Below are positions 1 to 10,572 of a stretch of 64,000 nt of DNA, piece after piece. Both the position numbers and the translations under genes were made by a program. The notes under the pieces were generated by a model. It made no database searches and was not told where the DNA came from. It saw only the letters and a program-made list of their open reading frames with translations. Within the stretch, counting starts at the first letter, position 1; each line of letters starts with the position of its first letter. The DNA is from Whalleya microplaca (Eukaryota > Ascomycota > Sordariomycetes > Xylariales > Xylariaceae), in contig MU385714.1 of the NCBI GenBank assembly GCA_022497155.1, positions 186,001 through 250,000 on the forward strand. The letters run 5' to 3'.

Positions 1-1991
1 TTTGAAGCGGTCATGTCGTTGAAGATACGAAACTGAGGCATAGCTCCTTCTTGGTACGGCCTACAAGAACAATTGGCATCCGTATATCCTTCCGCTGCTG
101 CGATCTTAAGGTATCACACAGATATACAAGATGTTTGTATGATTTTCTAAGGAAAGAGGTGTCGCTAACTATACTAAATATGTCACATTTTATATAATTA
201 CCATATTGTATGTAGGGATGACTTCTTTTAGGGCTCTGTGTAAGCTGTCTTATAAAGTACGCAGGCAATAGCAAAAGACATCATGAGATTTAGTTGAACA
301 CTACGTTGATTCAAGCCTGAGACTGATATTGTAGCTGTTGATAAAGAGGTGTAGGTAGTTGCTGGCCAGGATATATGAATTATGAGGACCGTATAACAGC
401 TGGATAGATCTCGAGGTTCAACTATAGTTGTAGTGACATTAGTGTTTTCTTGATACTACATTGTAGTGAAATACCAGACAGTTGATATAGTCTATGACTA
501 AGTATATGTCTTTACCAAAGTATAGAAATGCTCCCGAGCTCGCGGTTCGGAGGCAAGACTATAATCTCGTTCCAACAAACGTAATGCATAATTGTAACAC
601 AAACTTATCGAAACGGTATTTCATAGTTTTATAAGTAAACTACAAGGACACTGTCACTAGATTATGTGAACTAACTAGAGAGTACTTGTATATGTCAAGA
701 CTATGGCTAAGTACTAGATACCATATATGTGTATGTCTTCAGGATAAACCCAGGGCCTCCATCCAAGAATATAATGCAGCCAGATTTCCACCGGCCTCTT
801 AGCATAACTGGACCACAATCAGTTGAGTTTCCCTTCCCACGTAGCCTGGATTTCCTAACCTTCATGATCACATTTCTCTGTCTGTAGGCCTGGAGTGTCA
901 CATCTCTGTGCAGACGTACCCTTGTAGGTACGGACCAGGGAAACGATAGGAGCCCCGTTGTAAAGACGCAACCCAATGTACAGACGGGTGAAGAGAATCA
1001 TGAACTATCGCCCAATGATCAAACGCATCGACTCCAAGCATGATAGGAGATGTATTCATAGCCATGCCCCCACCGGATATATATTGCATGTATTGGTTAC
1101 TATCGAGGTAGTAAGACTGCCTTCGTAGTCTAGGATCCTAACACCGTCCGCATAGTACGCCAAGAACAGCAGTTTGGTTACCAACTTAAAACAGTACGAT
1201 CACCTTGCCCAGAGAAGCATGGAAGAAGTCCTCTTAAAGGTTAGTTTGCATCTAATAAGTTTCTAATTCTCTAGCCATGCTATAAAGCCGGGTAGGTGGT
1301 AGCCTTTTTCCTCCATGGCTTAGAATCAAGGTATCACATCGTCCTAGAGCATCTTCGATTATCAGGGCACGGGTCTCGATCGATATGTATAGGGCTTCTT
1401 GGGCAAGCGATACTTCACAAGAAATACTCCATGAATTTCATACTAGTAAGAGTAAAGATGGTGAGTGATGTGTAGGCCACTCATACTAAGACTCTGTGAA
1501 TATCCTTATATAGTTACGTCGAGCCTGCCATTTCACAACGAAATATTAGTGTTGGAATAACGCTCAGTTCAGCCGTGCGATCAGGGGTAGCTGACTAAGC
1601 TACACTAGCGCGAAGAGATTTTCATATCTTCTCCGCACGAGGAATTCCCTCACTTTCTTTCGTACATAGAATACATATAGCAATACAGTTTTATTATAAC
1701 CCCCAATCGTTCGCACGATACCTACACCATGGTGTAAAGCCCATTCAACAATTAGGTTGTATTGCTTTAGGTCTGATGACTTCAATGGCTAGGGCCGTCA
1801 CATTAAGCAAGAAAACGGCAATGCTATGGTCTGAGAACTAGGATATTCTTCTAAGCTAGGTTCTTGTTGCTCTAACCTTAGCTACTATGTACTAGCGAAA
1901 TTAGAATAATCAGCAGTGTATCTTGCTGGAACTGCCTCCTCTAAATGCTCGACCCTAGCAACATCTCTTCCCCAAGCCCAGCACAAACTGT
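1..1991. other. Gene-free stretch at window start
   Basis: I see no coding region here. All open frames are below 90 codons, have no recognisable motif and no splice-linked continuation. The DNA is fairly AT-rich and unstructured. A decayed gene or the end of a gene lying outside the window cannot be excluded. Confidence 0.5.
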
Positions 1992-4059
1992 CTACTTTCT
2001 AATAGACTTCAGTAAAGGAGCAATCCTGGTCCGTTTGCTGAGACCGACACGATATAGTGACTTGGTTTGGGAGCCTGCAGGTTTAGGCGTTACCGTTGAC
2101 TGTGATTTTGGCTGCAGGTTCTGATTCTTAGATTCAGTTGGCTTCGTAGACACTTCTTCTGGTGACGACCCTTGGACTGGAGTTCGGGGGTTGCTGTTGG
2201 TTTCTTTCAATGGAGAACTGTCCCGACGCGCAGTTGAGTCGTTCAGATCCTGTAGTTCTTCCTTTTGTTTGGGGATATTCTTTTTTGTTTTTCCCTTTTC
2301 GGCCGATACGCTAGCTTTCTCTGAAGCAGTATCATCTTGAGGGACATTATCATTGCGAGTTTCAGCTGCTACCGGCGCTTCGGAGCCAGGCGGCACTAAA
2401 GTCTCAGGATTTGCCGCCTCTGACTTTCGAGGGCGGCCTCTTTTCTTCTTTGGTTTCTCTAGTTCAACCTGTGCTTTAGAGGCTTCGCTAATGGAGGTAG
2501 GTTCTTGGGTTGTAGCCTGATATTCAGCATCCTGCTCCTTCTGAATGATCTGCTCGCTCGTAAGTTGCTTCTTCTTACGTCCACGTTTCTTCGGTTGAGG
2601 AGTCTGTTCAGTTTCCGGCTGGTCGAGTTCAGATGTATCGATAGTGGTAACTCGTGATTCCTTTGCAGATATTCTGGGGGCTTCCCCTGAATCTTTCTCA
2701 TGCGCATTCAGCGCGATGTTCTGCTTGTCATCATTACCGCCTTTATCTGCTTCCGCTGTGGTTGATCTTCTCCGACTCGGCTGAGGTTTATAGGACTCTT
2801 GATTATGGCTAAAGGTATCAGAGGCCCATGGTTCATCTTGAACAAGCTCATCTTCATCTTGGGCATCTCTTGATATTCTCTTCCTCTTCTTAGGAGGGAG
2901 AGCCTCGGGAGAAGATCTGATTGGCGGTATGGCCTCGTCTTGTACAATGGGTGTCTCCATATGGGCCACTACTGCAGCCTCCTTCTCAGACTGGTCATGG
3001 CCAGCAGCGAAAACATCTGGGGAAGATGTTATCTGAAGCTTAATTAGTAGATAGCCTCAGGATCGATGATGTCATGTGCATACTTACATCTATGACGTTG
3101 GCTGGACTTTCGCCCGAAACAGGAGCCCTTTCCCAGGGAAGTGGTGGTCCAGAAGAAGAGTATCGACTGGGAGTTGGATACGCAATTGTTGTGGCGCAAC
3201 TAGACTTTAGAGTGTTGAGGGTACCCGGTATCCCAGATTTACTGTGTTGGGATGCATTAACCTTTTGGTACTCAAGTTTCTGCATAGTAGTAAGGTTGCT
3301 TTCAGCAATGTAGAAGTTTGTGGAATCTTGGACTGAGTCGTGCAAGGAAACTTTTCTCTTCTTCAGCGCGGGTAACTTTGGTGTTTGGTTTATCTTGTTC
3401 TCGGTAGGCATTTCCTCGAGCGTAAGTTCATCCTCAGCTCCTCTCTCTATTCGGCCATTCCTAGTGAAGATCTCGGCCGCTGCAGAGTCAGCAGTTGAGT
3501 TCGGTTGGCTTTTCCTTTGTTTGCCATAAGTCTTTTCGCTTTTGCTCTTTGAACCCTTTTGACTCCTGAGAGTAGTCACGAGTTCGGGACTACTCGGGAT
3601 ATCCCACTCCCCACCAGTGGATTTTTGCGGAGTCGTGACCTCTGTTGCATCGTCGCTGAACAATGACTGGTGATTTACTGGTCTCTTCAAAACCACAGGT
3701 GAGGTTACGTTGGTAGCTGAAGAAACATTGGCCTTCTTGCCTTTGCCTTTGCCCTGGGCAGGGAGTGAGACATCACCGCTGCTTGCGCTCGCCTTCTGGC
3801 TTTGGCGGACTATGTTCTCAATCAGGCGAGACTGATTTAACGCCCTACTCTGCTGCTCATCATACACGCTGGCAAAGAACGACTGGTCCGTGGTATCTGA
3901 AATGTGAATATGGCTGTTTGGTACTCTTGGACTCGACGGCCTGTGCTGCGGGCTCAGCGGCTCTGGTTCCGGCGGATGTGCGTCATCCTTGAGAGGACTC
4001 ATCAGTTCATCGCCTCCATCTTCGTCATCAGAATCGGCGATTACCCGCCGACGAGCCAT
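1992..4059 (-). CDS. AT-hook nuclear protein with RAD51AP1-like C-terminal motif
   Basis: Two exons, 4059-3088 and 3032-1992, joined across a 55-nt intron (GTAAGT donor, TACTAATT branch region, CTTCAG acceptor) keep frame and give 670 residues. The start is the ATG of MARRRVIADSDDEDG. The protein is mostly disordered, charged and Ser/Pro-rich. Exon 2 carries two AT-hook-like cores, KKRGRKKK (about 472-479) and KKKRGRPRKS (about 519-528), so binding to the minor groove of AT-rich DNA is likely. The last 20 or so residues, containing RVGLSKRTRIAPLL, resemble the R-x-G-L-S-K/R-x-x-R-I/V-x-P-L pattern of the RAD51-binding tail of vertebrate RAD51AP1/RAD51AP2; this is by memory of the motif. Two MCB boxes lie 48-63 nt upstream of the ATG, which suggests expression at G1/S. 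A role in recombinational repair is inference; an unrelated chromatin AT-hook protein is the alternative. Confidence 0.8.
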
Positions 4060-4681
4060 AGTTGCACTTGATCATGAGCACTGAAGGGATTCTGATGTTC
4101 GTCTACACGCGTTTTGACGCGTTTAATATCCCGGCTAGAATGATGTTTCAATATAGCCTCAACACAGCTGGCCTCATTAAAGACACCGAGAACCCAGTAG
4201 GTACGTCTGTAAATTATGGACGAGGTTGACTACTTGAAATCGTAGAATGCCTTCTTGTGATGCGTCTTGACAAGACAAGGGCCGTCACTGGCAACTTGAT
4301 ATCAAGTGTTGTAACACGAGCAAGTGGAGCAAATGGTCTGTGCGTCATCTACACCCTAAAACCCAGGTATACTATAAGGAGAAATTTCATGCCTGGTCCT
4401 ATAATGTGTGGACAATTATACATATAGTTAGTATAGAAACTACGAAGAACACCGAATACACGTATTCTCTTGCTACTGGGCACTTCTACGTGCAAAATTT
4501 CGGATTCTCAACATCGACATAACTTTGCAATTGTGTCTTATATTTCTTGTGACCAACGCATACATCTATCTACATTCAGCGTTATCCTCGTGGATCAGCC
4601 AAAAGCTAAGCTGTCCATATACTCTTATACTCTCTCTCTCTCTCTTCGATGCCGTAGAGTTCAAGGCTCGACGCGAGACTA
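4060..4681. other. Intergenic: promoter of AT-hook gene and 3' flank of bromodomain gene
   Basis: Apart from the MCB pair this holds a short CT microsatellite (about 4630-4645). No coding potential is seen. Confidence 0.5.
4107..4122 (-). promoter_or_regulatory. Tandem MCB (ACGCGT) boxes
   Basis: ACGCGT occurs at 4107-4112 and 4117-4122, exactly 10 bp apart, 48-63 bp upstream of the ATG of the AT-hook gene. ACGCGT is the known binding site of the fungal MBF G1/S factor. Spacing by one helical turn and the position close to the start favour a functional site. Confidence 0.55.
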
Positions 4682-7678
4682 CTAGGCCCTGACTCTTCGT
4701 CTCTTGGCATCGCCCGCCTGCTCGTCCGCATCGTCCTCCGCCGTGCTGGTCTCACCACCAGCCACGCTCATGCTACGGCTAGTCGTAGCCAGCCCGCCCG
4801 ACGGCGGGGGCGCGTGGCGTTCGACCTCGTTACGGAGATCGCTCAGCAGCTTTTCCACCTCGCTGAACATGCTGCGTGTGTCCTTAACAACCGCATTTTC
4901 GTCAACCTCGTACCCTCGGTAGTCTTCGCCGTCGCCTTCCAGACTGGCGCGCCGATGTGACTTCAGAAACGATGGACCGAATCCACGGAACGGGTCTGGG
5001 TTATACATGATCGCGTTTGCAAACATGTGGACCAGTTCCCTCTCCAGCTGTGCAATGTTTACAATACCGCGCGGTGGAACCAAATCCACGGATATCGGAA
5101 GCCAGACATTCGTCGTGTTTGGTTCGATATCAGGCATTGTCGCTACAGCTGCAGCGGCCGCTTTGGACCCTGCCGTGATTGCCTTTTGGATGCCCTTGAG
5201 GTCTTGTGGCCGAAGTACGATTTCGAAGTACCCCGGGGCTGTCTTGGGCTTGACAGGATGCGCAAACATATTGGCGTGACGATGACTAATGATCTGATCC
5301 AAGGCTGACTGGCTGATTTTATTGAATGAACGGGTCCACAAGACATGGGTCGCAGGAGTTGGCGGTGCCCTGTTCGGGGGGCTGTCCTGACGCTTACGTT
5401 TACTAAGCAAACGAGACGGTTCTGACTGCAATAGAGCGTGCGCGCTCTCTTCCGCCGTCGTTTCACCAGCTTCTTCGAGCCCCTGTGGAGTGGATTCTTC
5501 GTTCTTTATTTTGTGTCCGGATTGCTCTGATTCTATCGGTGTCTCCTCAGCCTGTGGGGTAGGTGCTTTCTTGTGAACGCTGCGAGGTGGTCGGCCCCTA
5601 GGACGAGTCGCCGAAGTATCCAGCTTCTGCATAGCCTTTCTTGTATCCGTTCTCCCGTCATTCTCAGGAGAAGTCTGCGGTAACTGAGATGGACGAAAAG
5701 GTGGGCTAAGAGGTTCGTAAGCCGGACTCTCGGCATCGTAACTGAATATCTCATCTATTCGCGGTGTTGCAGGAGTCGGTGTTGAAACCCACTTAGTACC
5801 ATGGCCTCTGATGACATGAGGAGAAACACTAGAGGCCAGTGGCGTATGTGTTTGGGGCACCAGGGGTGTATGTACAACCTGAGGCGCTGTCACAGGAGTC
5901 TGAATCGGGGGTATTTGAGGGCGTTGCCCTGAATTGAGAGTTCCCACTGGTTGTATCTGTGGGTTGTATGGGGAGCTATATGACTTCGAGGTACCCTGCG
6001 GCTGGGTTTGTTGGGTTTGCTGGGGTGGTTGTGTAGCTTGAATAGGAGTGTGTGGCGGGTAAGGAGGTCGCACTGGGTTGGGACCTTGCGACCATTGCGC
6101 TGCGGGTACAGGCGTCTTTGTAGTATTAGATACTGGGCGTGCAGTTGACAGCCCGACGGGTGGTCGAACGGGCGTCTGGGAGGGTGTATTCTGAGCTTGG
6201 TGTTGCCCATAGGCACTAGGTGCCACACTAGGACTAGGCGAGGCCGCGGCTGGCATCGAGGGTGGCCGGCGCTGAGGACCTTGCTGTCCCGTGCCATCGG
6301 GTGCCGCATTCAAAGGCAAAGATTGCAACGAGGGCGGGATTTGGCCGGCATTCTGAGGAGGCAAAAGTACTGAAGGAGTTCCTGGCGCAGGGCCTTGTGT
6401 GGGGGGTCGGGGCTGTTGGGCATACTGTCCATGCGTCTGTCTACTACCTGCATAGCTCTGAGGATGCTGAGAATGGCCTGTCGGGGTTTGAGGGGGATAG
6501 GTTGGAGGTCTAGTGATCCCCGCACCATAGGGAGGGCGGGGAGAAGGGACAGGAGTTTGGTGAGGCGGTTGATGCGGTTGATGCGGTTGATGCGGTTGAT
6601 GCGGTTGATGCGGTTGATGCAGTTGATGCGGTTGATGCGGTTGATGCTGTGGTTGCGGTGGTTGATGTGGGGGTTGATAGGGAGGCTCCCACTTCAGCGC
6701 AGGAGTCTGTGGTTGACTAGGCTGAACTGATACGGGACTTCTGCTCTTAGCGATAGTCTCAGGCCGCTGATCAGGTCGTTGTAAACCATCTGCCGCCGGT
6801 GGTTGCGGCGTGGTAGAACTTGGACGTGCCGTATGTCCTTGGGCAACTTGAGGATGCTGCAGAACAGGAGTGGCATTGCTTGACGACCAACCCAGTTCTG
6901 GAAGTTTCGAATCCGGCGTGGCCTGGCGCACTTCTCCTGCCAAGGGGCGAGGGGTCGGCAATGGTGAGGGGCTCGGATGCTGTACTCTATTCTCTTGCGA
7001 GTGCTGAGGAGCAGGAGTTGGTCCAACCCTTCTCCCAAGATCCTGGGGCTTAACCGGGACTGGGATTGGTGGAGGCACCGGTGTAGGCACCGGTGTAGGC
7101 ACTGGTGTAGGCACAACCTGGTTATTTGCCTTAGCAGGTATCACGTCCTTGACAGCAGCAGTTCCATTCTTGCTGACATCCTCCCGTTTCTCCTGACGCA
7201 GCTTCTCATCCCGTTCACCCTTTTCGAGTTCGGCGATATCGCGTTGAAGAACCTCAATCTGTCGCTCGTCGTCCCTAATCCCCTTCACAATATTGTCTTG
7301 AAATCGTGCATAGAGTCGATCGACAAGAATCGGTAGCTTCTGGCGGTGATGTTCGTGGGCTTCCTTGAGCGAGGGCAGCGGCGGGCTTTGGAGCTTCCGT
7401 TTTCTGGAATTGGGCGACAGGCCAGCCCCGTTCCTACTATCAACAGCTTCAATTTCGCGTCTCTGCTCCTCCCGCAGCAGCTGCAGGGCAAAGTCCTGGA
7501 GAGACTCGGGGCTCAATCGGCCGGCCTCATATTCATCCTGCTCGCGTACGATGGGCGTGCTCTTGAGATCTTCGGAAATGCGACCGAAGGCACCGTTGAT
7601 GAACCCGTGCTTGTTCAGCTGTTGGAATAACAAATATGCTTCGAGCGGCGTGTAGGCTGTGGTGCTGTTATTATTCAT
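4682..7678 (-). CDS. BRD8-like bromodomain protein (probable NuA4/SWR1-type subunit)
   Basis: Single long exon; from the first ATG (MNNNSTTAYTPLEAY) it encodes 998 residues. The frame stays open upstream to a TGA, with a GTG at 7747 but no ATG, so a short 5' exon spliced near 7750 is possible. Order: N-terminal helical conserved part (LLFQQLNKHGFINGAF...), coiled coil around residues 130-190, then about 500 residues rich in Pro/Gln/Thr with PTPV 12-bp repeats (DNA 7072-7112) and an HQP tract from a 9-bp repeat (DNA 6564-6650), and finally a bromodomain at roughly 780-955. The bromodomain starts WTRSFNKISQSALDQI, and the acetyl-lysine-binding Asn is in IMYNPDP. The tail is basic (KRRRVRA). BRD8-type bromodomain proteins act in NuA4-class acetyltransferase complexes; the bromodomain is clear, the complex is inference. 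An ACGCGT at 7820-7825 and an ATCACGTGAT palindrome near 7970 lie upstream. Confidence 0.85.
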   Translation of the reverse strand: MNNNSTTAYTPLEAYLLFQQLNKHGFINGAFGRISEDLKSTPIVREQDEYEAGRLSPESLQDFALQLLREEQRREIEAVDSRNGAGLSPNSRKRKLQSPPLPSLKEAHEHHRQKLPILVDRLYARFQDNIVKGIRDDERQIEVLQRDIAELEKGERDEKLRQEKREDVSKNGTAAVKDVIPAKANNQVVPTPVPTPVPTPVPPPIPVPVKPQDLGRRVGPTPAPQHSQENRVQHPSPSPLPTPRPLAGEVRQATPDSKLPELGWSSSNATPVLQHPQVAQGHTARPSSTTPQPPAADGLQRPDQRPETIAKSRSPVSVQPSQPQTPALKWEPPYQPPHQPPQPQHQPHQPHQLHQPHQPHQPHQPHQPHQPPHQTPVPSPRPPYGAGITRPPTYPPQTPTGHSQHPQSYAGSRQTHGQYAQQPRPPTQGPAPGTPSVLLPPQNAGQIPPSLQSLPLNAAPDGTGQQGPQRRPPSMPAAASPSPSVAPSAYGQHQAQNTPSQTPVRPPVGLSTARPVSNTTKTPVPAAQWSQGPNPVRPPYPPHTPIQATQPPQQTQQTQPQGTSKSYSSPYNPQIQPVGTLNSGQRPQIPPIQTPVTAPQVVHTPLVPQTHTPLASSVSPHVIRGHGTKWVSTPTPATPRIDEIFSYDAESPAYEPLSPPFRPSQLPQTSPENDGRTDTRKAMQKLDTSATRPRGRPPRSVHKKAPTPQAEETPIESEQSGHKIKNEESTPQGLEEAGETTAEESAHALLQSEPSRLLSKRKRQDSPPNRAPPTPATHVLWTRSFNKISQSALDQIISHRHANMFAHPVKPKTAPGYFEIVLRPQDLKGIQKAITAGSKAAAAAVATMPDIEPNTTNVWLPISVDLVPPRGIVNIAQLERELVHMFANAIMYNPDPFRGFGPSFLKSHRRASLEGDGEDYRGYEVDENAVVKDTRSMFSEVEKLLSDLRNEVERHAPPPSGGLATTSRSMSVAGGETSTAEDDADEQAGDAKRRRVRA
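6564..6650. repeat. 9-bp tandem repeat encoding the HQP tract
   Basis: About nine to ten near-identical GCGGTTGAT units run inside the bromodomain gene. Read on the minus strand they encode repeated His-Gln-Pro. In-frame coding minisatellites of this kind usually vary in copy number between strains. Confidence 0.8.
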
Positions 7679-7966
7679 ACCCCAGTATCCACCTCGGCCG
7701 TGGTCGAGGGGACCGTCACGTCGCTGTAGGAGGTGAATTGGCGCCACGATCTGGTGTCATGTCAGCAAAAGGTCAAGATTCATTCTCGGGGCCGTTTCCA
7801 CCGCGAAAACACGGTCCTGACGCGTACTATAAAGTCAAACGGAGGTCACAGGAGCCTATTAAGACTACTCCGACCGCTATAAGGACGGGACGACGATGAT
7901 AACGGCCTACTTTGGATGAGGCTATTCGCGGTGAACAATTTTCACGGTCGCTGGTCGTTGTTATGA

Positions 7967-7978
7967 AATCACGTGATT
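7967..7978. promoter_or_regulatory. AATCACGTGATT palindrome (E-box/CBF1-like)
   Basis: A 12-bp perfect palindrome around CACGTG, about 290 bp upstream of the bromodomain gene ATG. CACGTG is the classic bHLH (Cbf1-type) site. Function is not shown by the sequence. Confidence 0.3.
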
Positions 7979-10544
7979 ATAGTACGTTGTGTTCCATTGA
8001 TACTTAGCAGATGCCCAGCTGTGATTTGTGTGATGGATTGATGGATCAATGCGATCGGCGGAATTGCCAGATTACGGAAATGTTGGAGCGTGCAGGCCTA
8101 TAGAAATTGCCGTATGCCCAAATGGGTCCGTGCTTTTAGTTGAGGTTGGCTGGTAGGTACTGTACAGTCTAGTTGTCTGGACACTCAGACACTCAACACT
8201 TTCCAACCTACTTATGTATGTACATGCTTATGAAATACAGGTATAACTCATACATGTTAACATTTAGTGTCGAATTATAGTATAAATTACCATTATATCA
8301 ACTTCATAAGCCATCGAACTCTAGGCCTACAAGGTAGATATACCGGATATGCTAGGTTAGGTTAGACGATTGGGTGACTTCCCTACGATCTTGGTATGCC
8401 TGGATGCTCAGGACACCTGCAATAGTCGCCAGCATACCTAGTATGGTACATCGTTGTCAGATTTCATACAATGAGCACAACTTATTAGATGAAGCTGCAG
8501 TATGTAAATGATCGTCTTCAGCCTTATCTTGATTCTGGGGGATTTAGTGCCATGAATCTCTGTTTCTTCCTATGAAGCCTGTGAGATGATCTCATACTTC
8601 TTCAAGCACTTGGTTGCATCACCTATTTAAGCTTAAATTCAACAGCGACCAGATTCCATATTGTAATCCAGTATGAATTCAAGTAGTAATGTCTTTAACG
8701 TAAGAAAGCTATGTCTTTAGTCGTTATAGGCATGGGTATATTGAAAGCATACAGTGGAGGGAGCTGAAGCTGGCGAACGCATCCTCAACAACAGCAACAA
8801 GACCGAATCGCAATGTGTTCAAAAACTCATGAGCCTCCAAATGATTATGTAGTTGTATGATACATTCTTCTATCTTAATTTCTTGATCTCTATGTTATCA
8901 TCAATCACTCGCAAAGCTCTTCTCAACTAGCCAAGCGAATGAGATCTTGTGGTCTTGTAAGTCGCTTGGCTTTTGCATGTGAATGCTGCATGCACGTGCT
9001 TGATTCATGACATCGAGTCAGCACACCTAGGTGCCGGACTGTCCGCACAACTTATAAGGTCAACATACCTGAATATGCCTAGGGACAGGATTGCAAAATC
9101 TTGAGAGGTGATGTCACAGGATAGGCGTATTTATCTATTCATATAAGAGCACATTTGGGCAACGTGACAGCAGCAGGTAATTGTACTATGTATTCTAGAG
9201 ATTATAGGATTTATATCGACATGAGGCACTCGATTAGCCAAATCTAGCGCATCCATCGCTTTTGCTTAGGCTCGGGTCAGTTTATCATCGGATCTATAAA
9301 TGCTTACCAAGAGAGGCCTCATATGTCTTCTCGTGCCGTCGTGCCCTCATCACGCGCTGTTTGCCTCACCTCATCTCTTACGCCCTTTCCTGGTCGCTTC
9401 TTTCCTTTAGGCACTTCATTTGATCTCTGCCTGTTGTGCGCGAGCGTGCCGCCCTTTTACGCGGCTGTAAGAGGCTTAGATATCTGGGCAGCTGCCCAGA
9501 AAACACGTAACGATGCTGATGACGAGAGGGATGTGGCATCCTGACACTCGGCATCTGCCACTGCAGTCATGAGCAGAGCTCGCCATATGAACTGTGCATC
9601 ATTCCTCGTGGTGTGAAAATCGGTAAACAGGGGCACTGAGAAGCGCAAGCAATCTCTCCGTGTAGATGAGATATAATGACTTCGGGTCAATGTCGAGGGT
9701 TTGTAGGACCTTGATATCCGGGGCGCAATGTATAGTAAAGACAACGCCTCGACTTGTCATCAGCGCCTGAATATTGATTTAAGCTCAAATACACAGATTG
9801 GCTGTGGTTTCCGAACAGAAATCTGTCAGATGCTCTCCGGCAGCATTTAGAATCTCCAGTATGGAACTGATGAGATGTAATGATAGTCGATTGAGTAGCT
9901 GGTGTCGTGACTAAATCTTGGAGTAACCATTATCAAGTATTGAGATGCCGATGTAGAATTGTGAACCTGAATTAGCGTACTTGTAGCCCTGATATGTATC
10001 AATGACAATGCACACAAAGAGGAAATCTTTAATAGATAAGTTCGGGCATATGGTGCCTAGCCTGGGGACCATATGATTCGACGATAGATCTGTACTCGCA
10101 GTAAGGTCCCAATATGCAAGCACATGGCGCGATACAAGGATCTTGTCTCTTAGTAGGCCGCATGTGGTGCTAAATGCTCCTTTAAGCCATTCAACGACTG
10201 TATAGCATGCTCCATATCGGGGCCGTATACTTCTCTAGGTAGAGCTATATAAGCTTGATGAGGGGTCGACATGCATCTGAAGCCGAATATGGAACCTGTT
10301 CACGAACGGGTCGATCTTGGTGGCCCGACAGCCACAGAGAGGAGCCATTTTACTGTACATGATGCTGATAAATAGGCTTGATTCAAGGCGAAACGTTAGG
10401 CTCTGGAATCAGAACCTCTCTGGGCGTGAATTCGTGCAAGGGAGAGAAGAGGTCTAAGACCTGAATATGCACGGACCAATTCGCGAAACTTATAGAAAGT
10501 ATCTGCATATCAAAGTAGTATCATGACATCTGGAAAACCATAGC

Positions 10545-10572
10545 CCGTTCGACTTCCTAGGAAGTCGAACGG
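10545..10572. repeat. Perfect 28-bp palindrome
   Basis: A fully self-complementary sequence centred on CCTAGG (10556-10561), with arms running out to CCGTTCGAC and its complement. There is no spacer. It lies in noncoding DNA more than 1.5 kb from any called gene. Confidence 0.95.
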
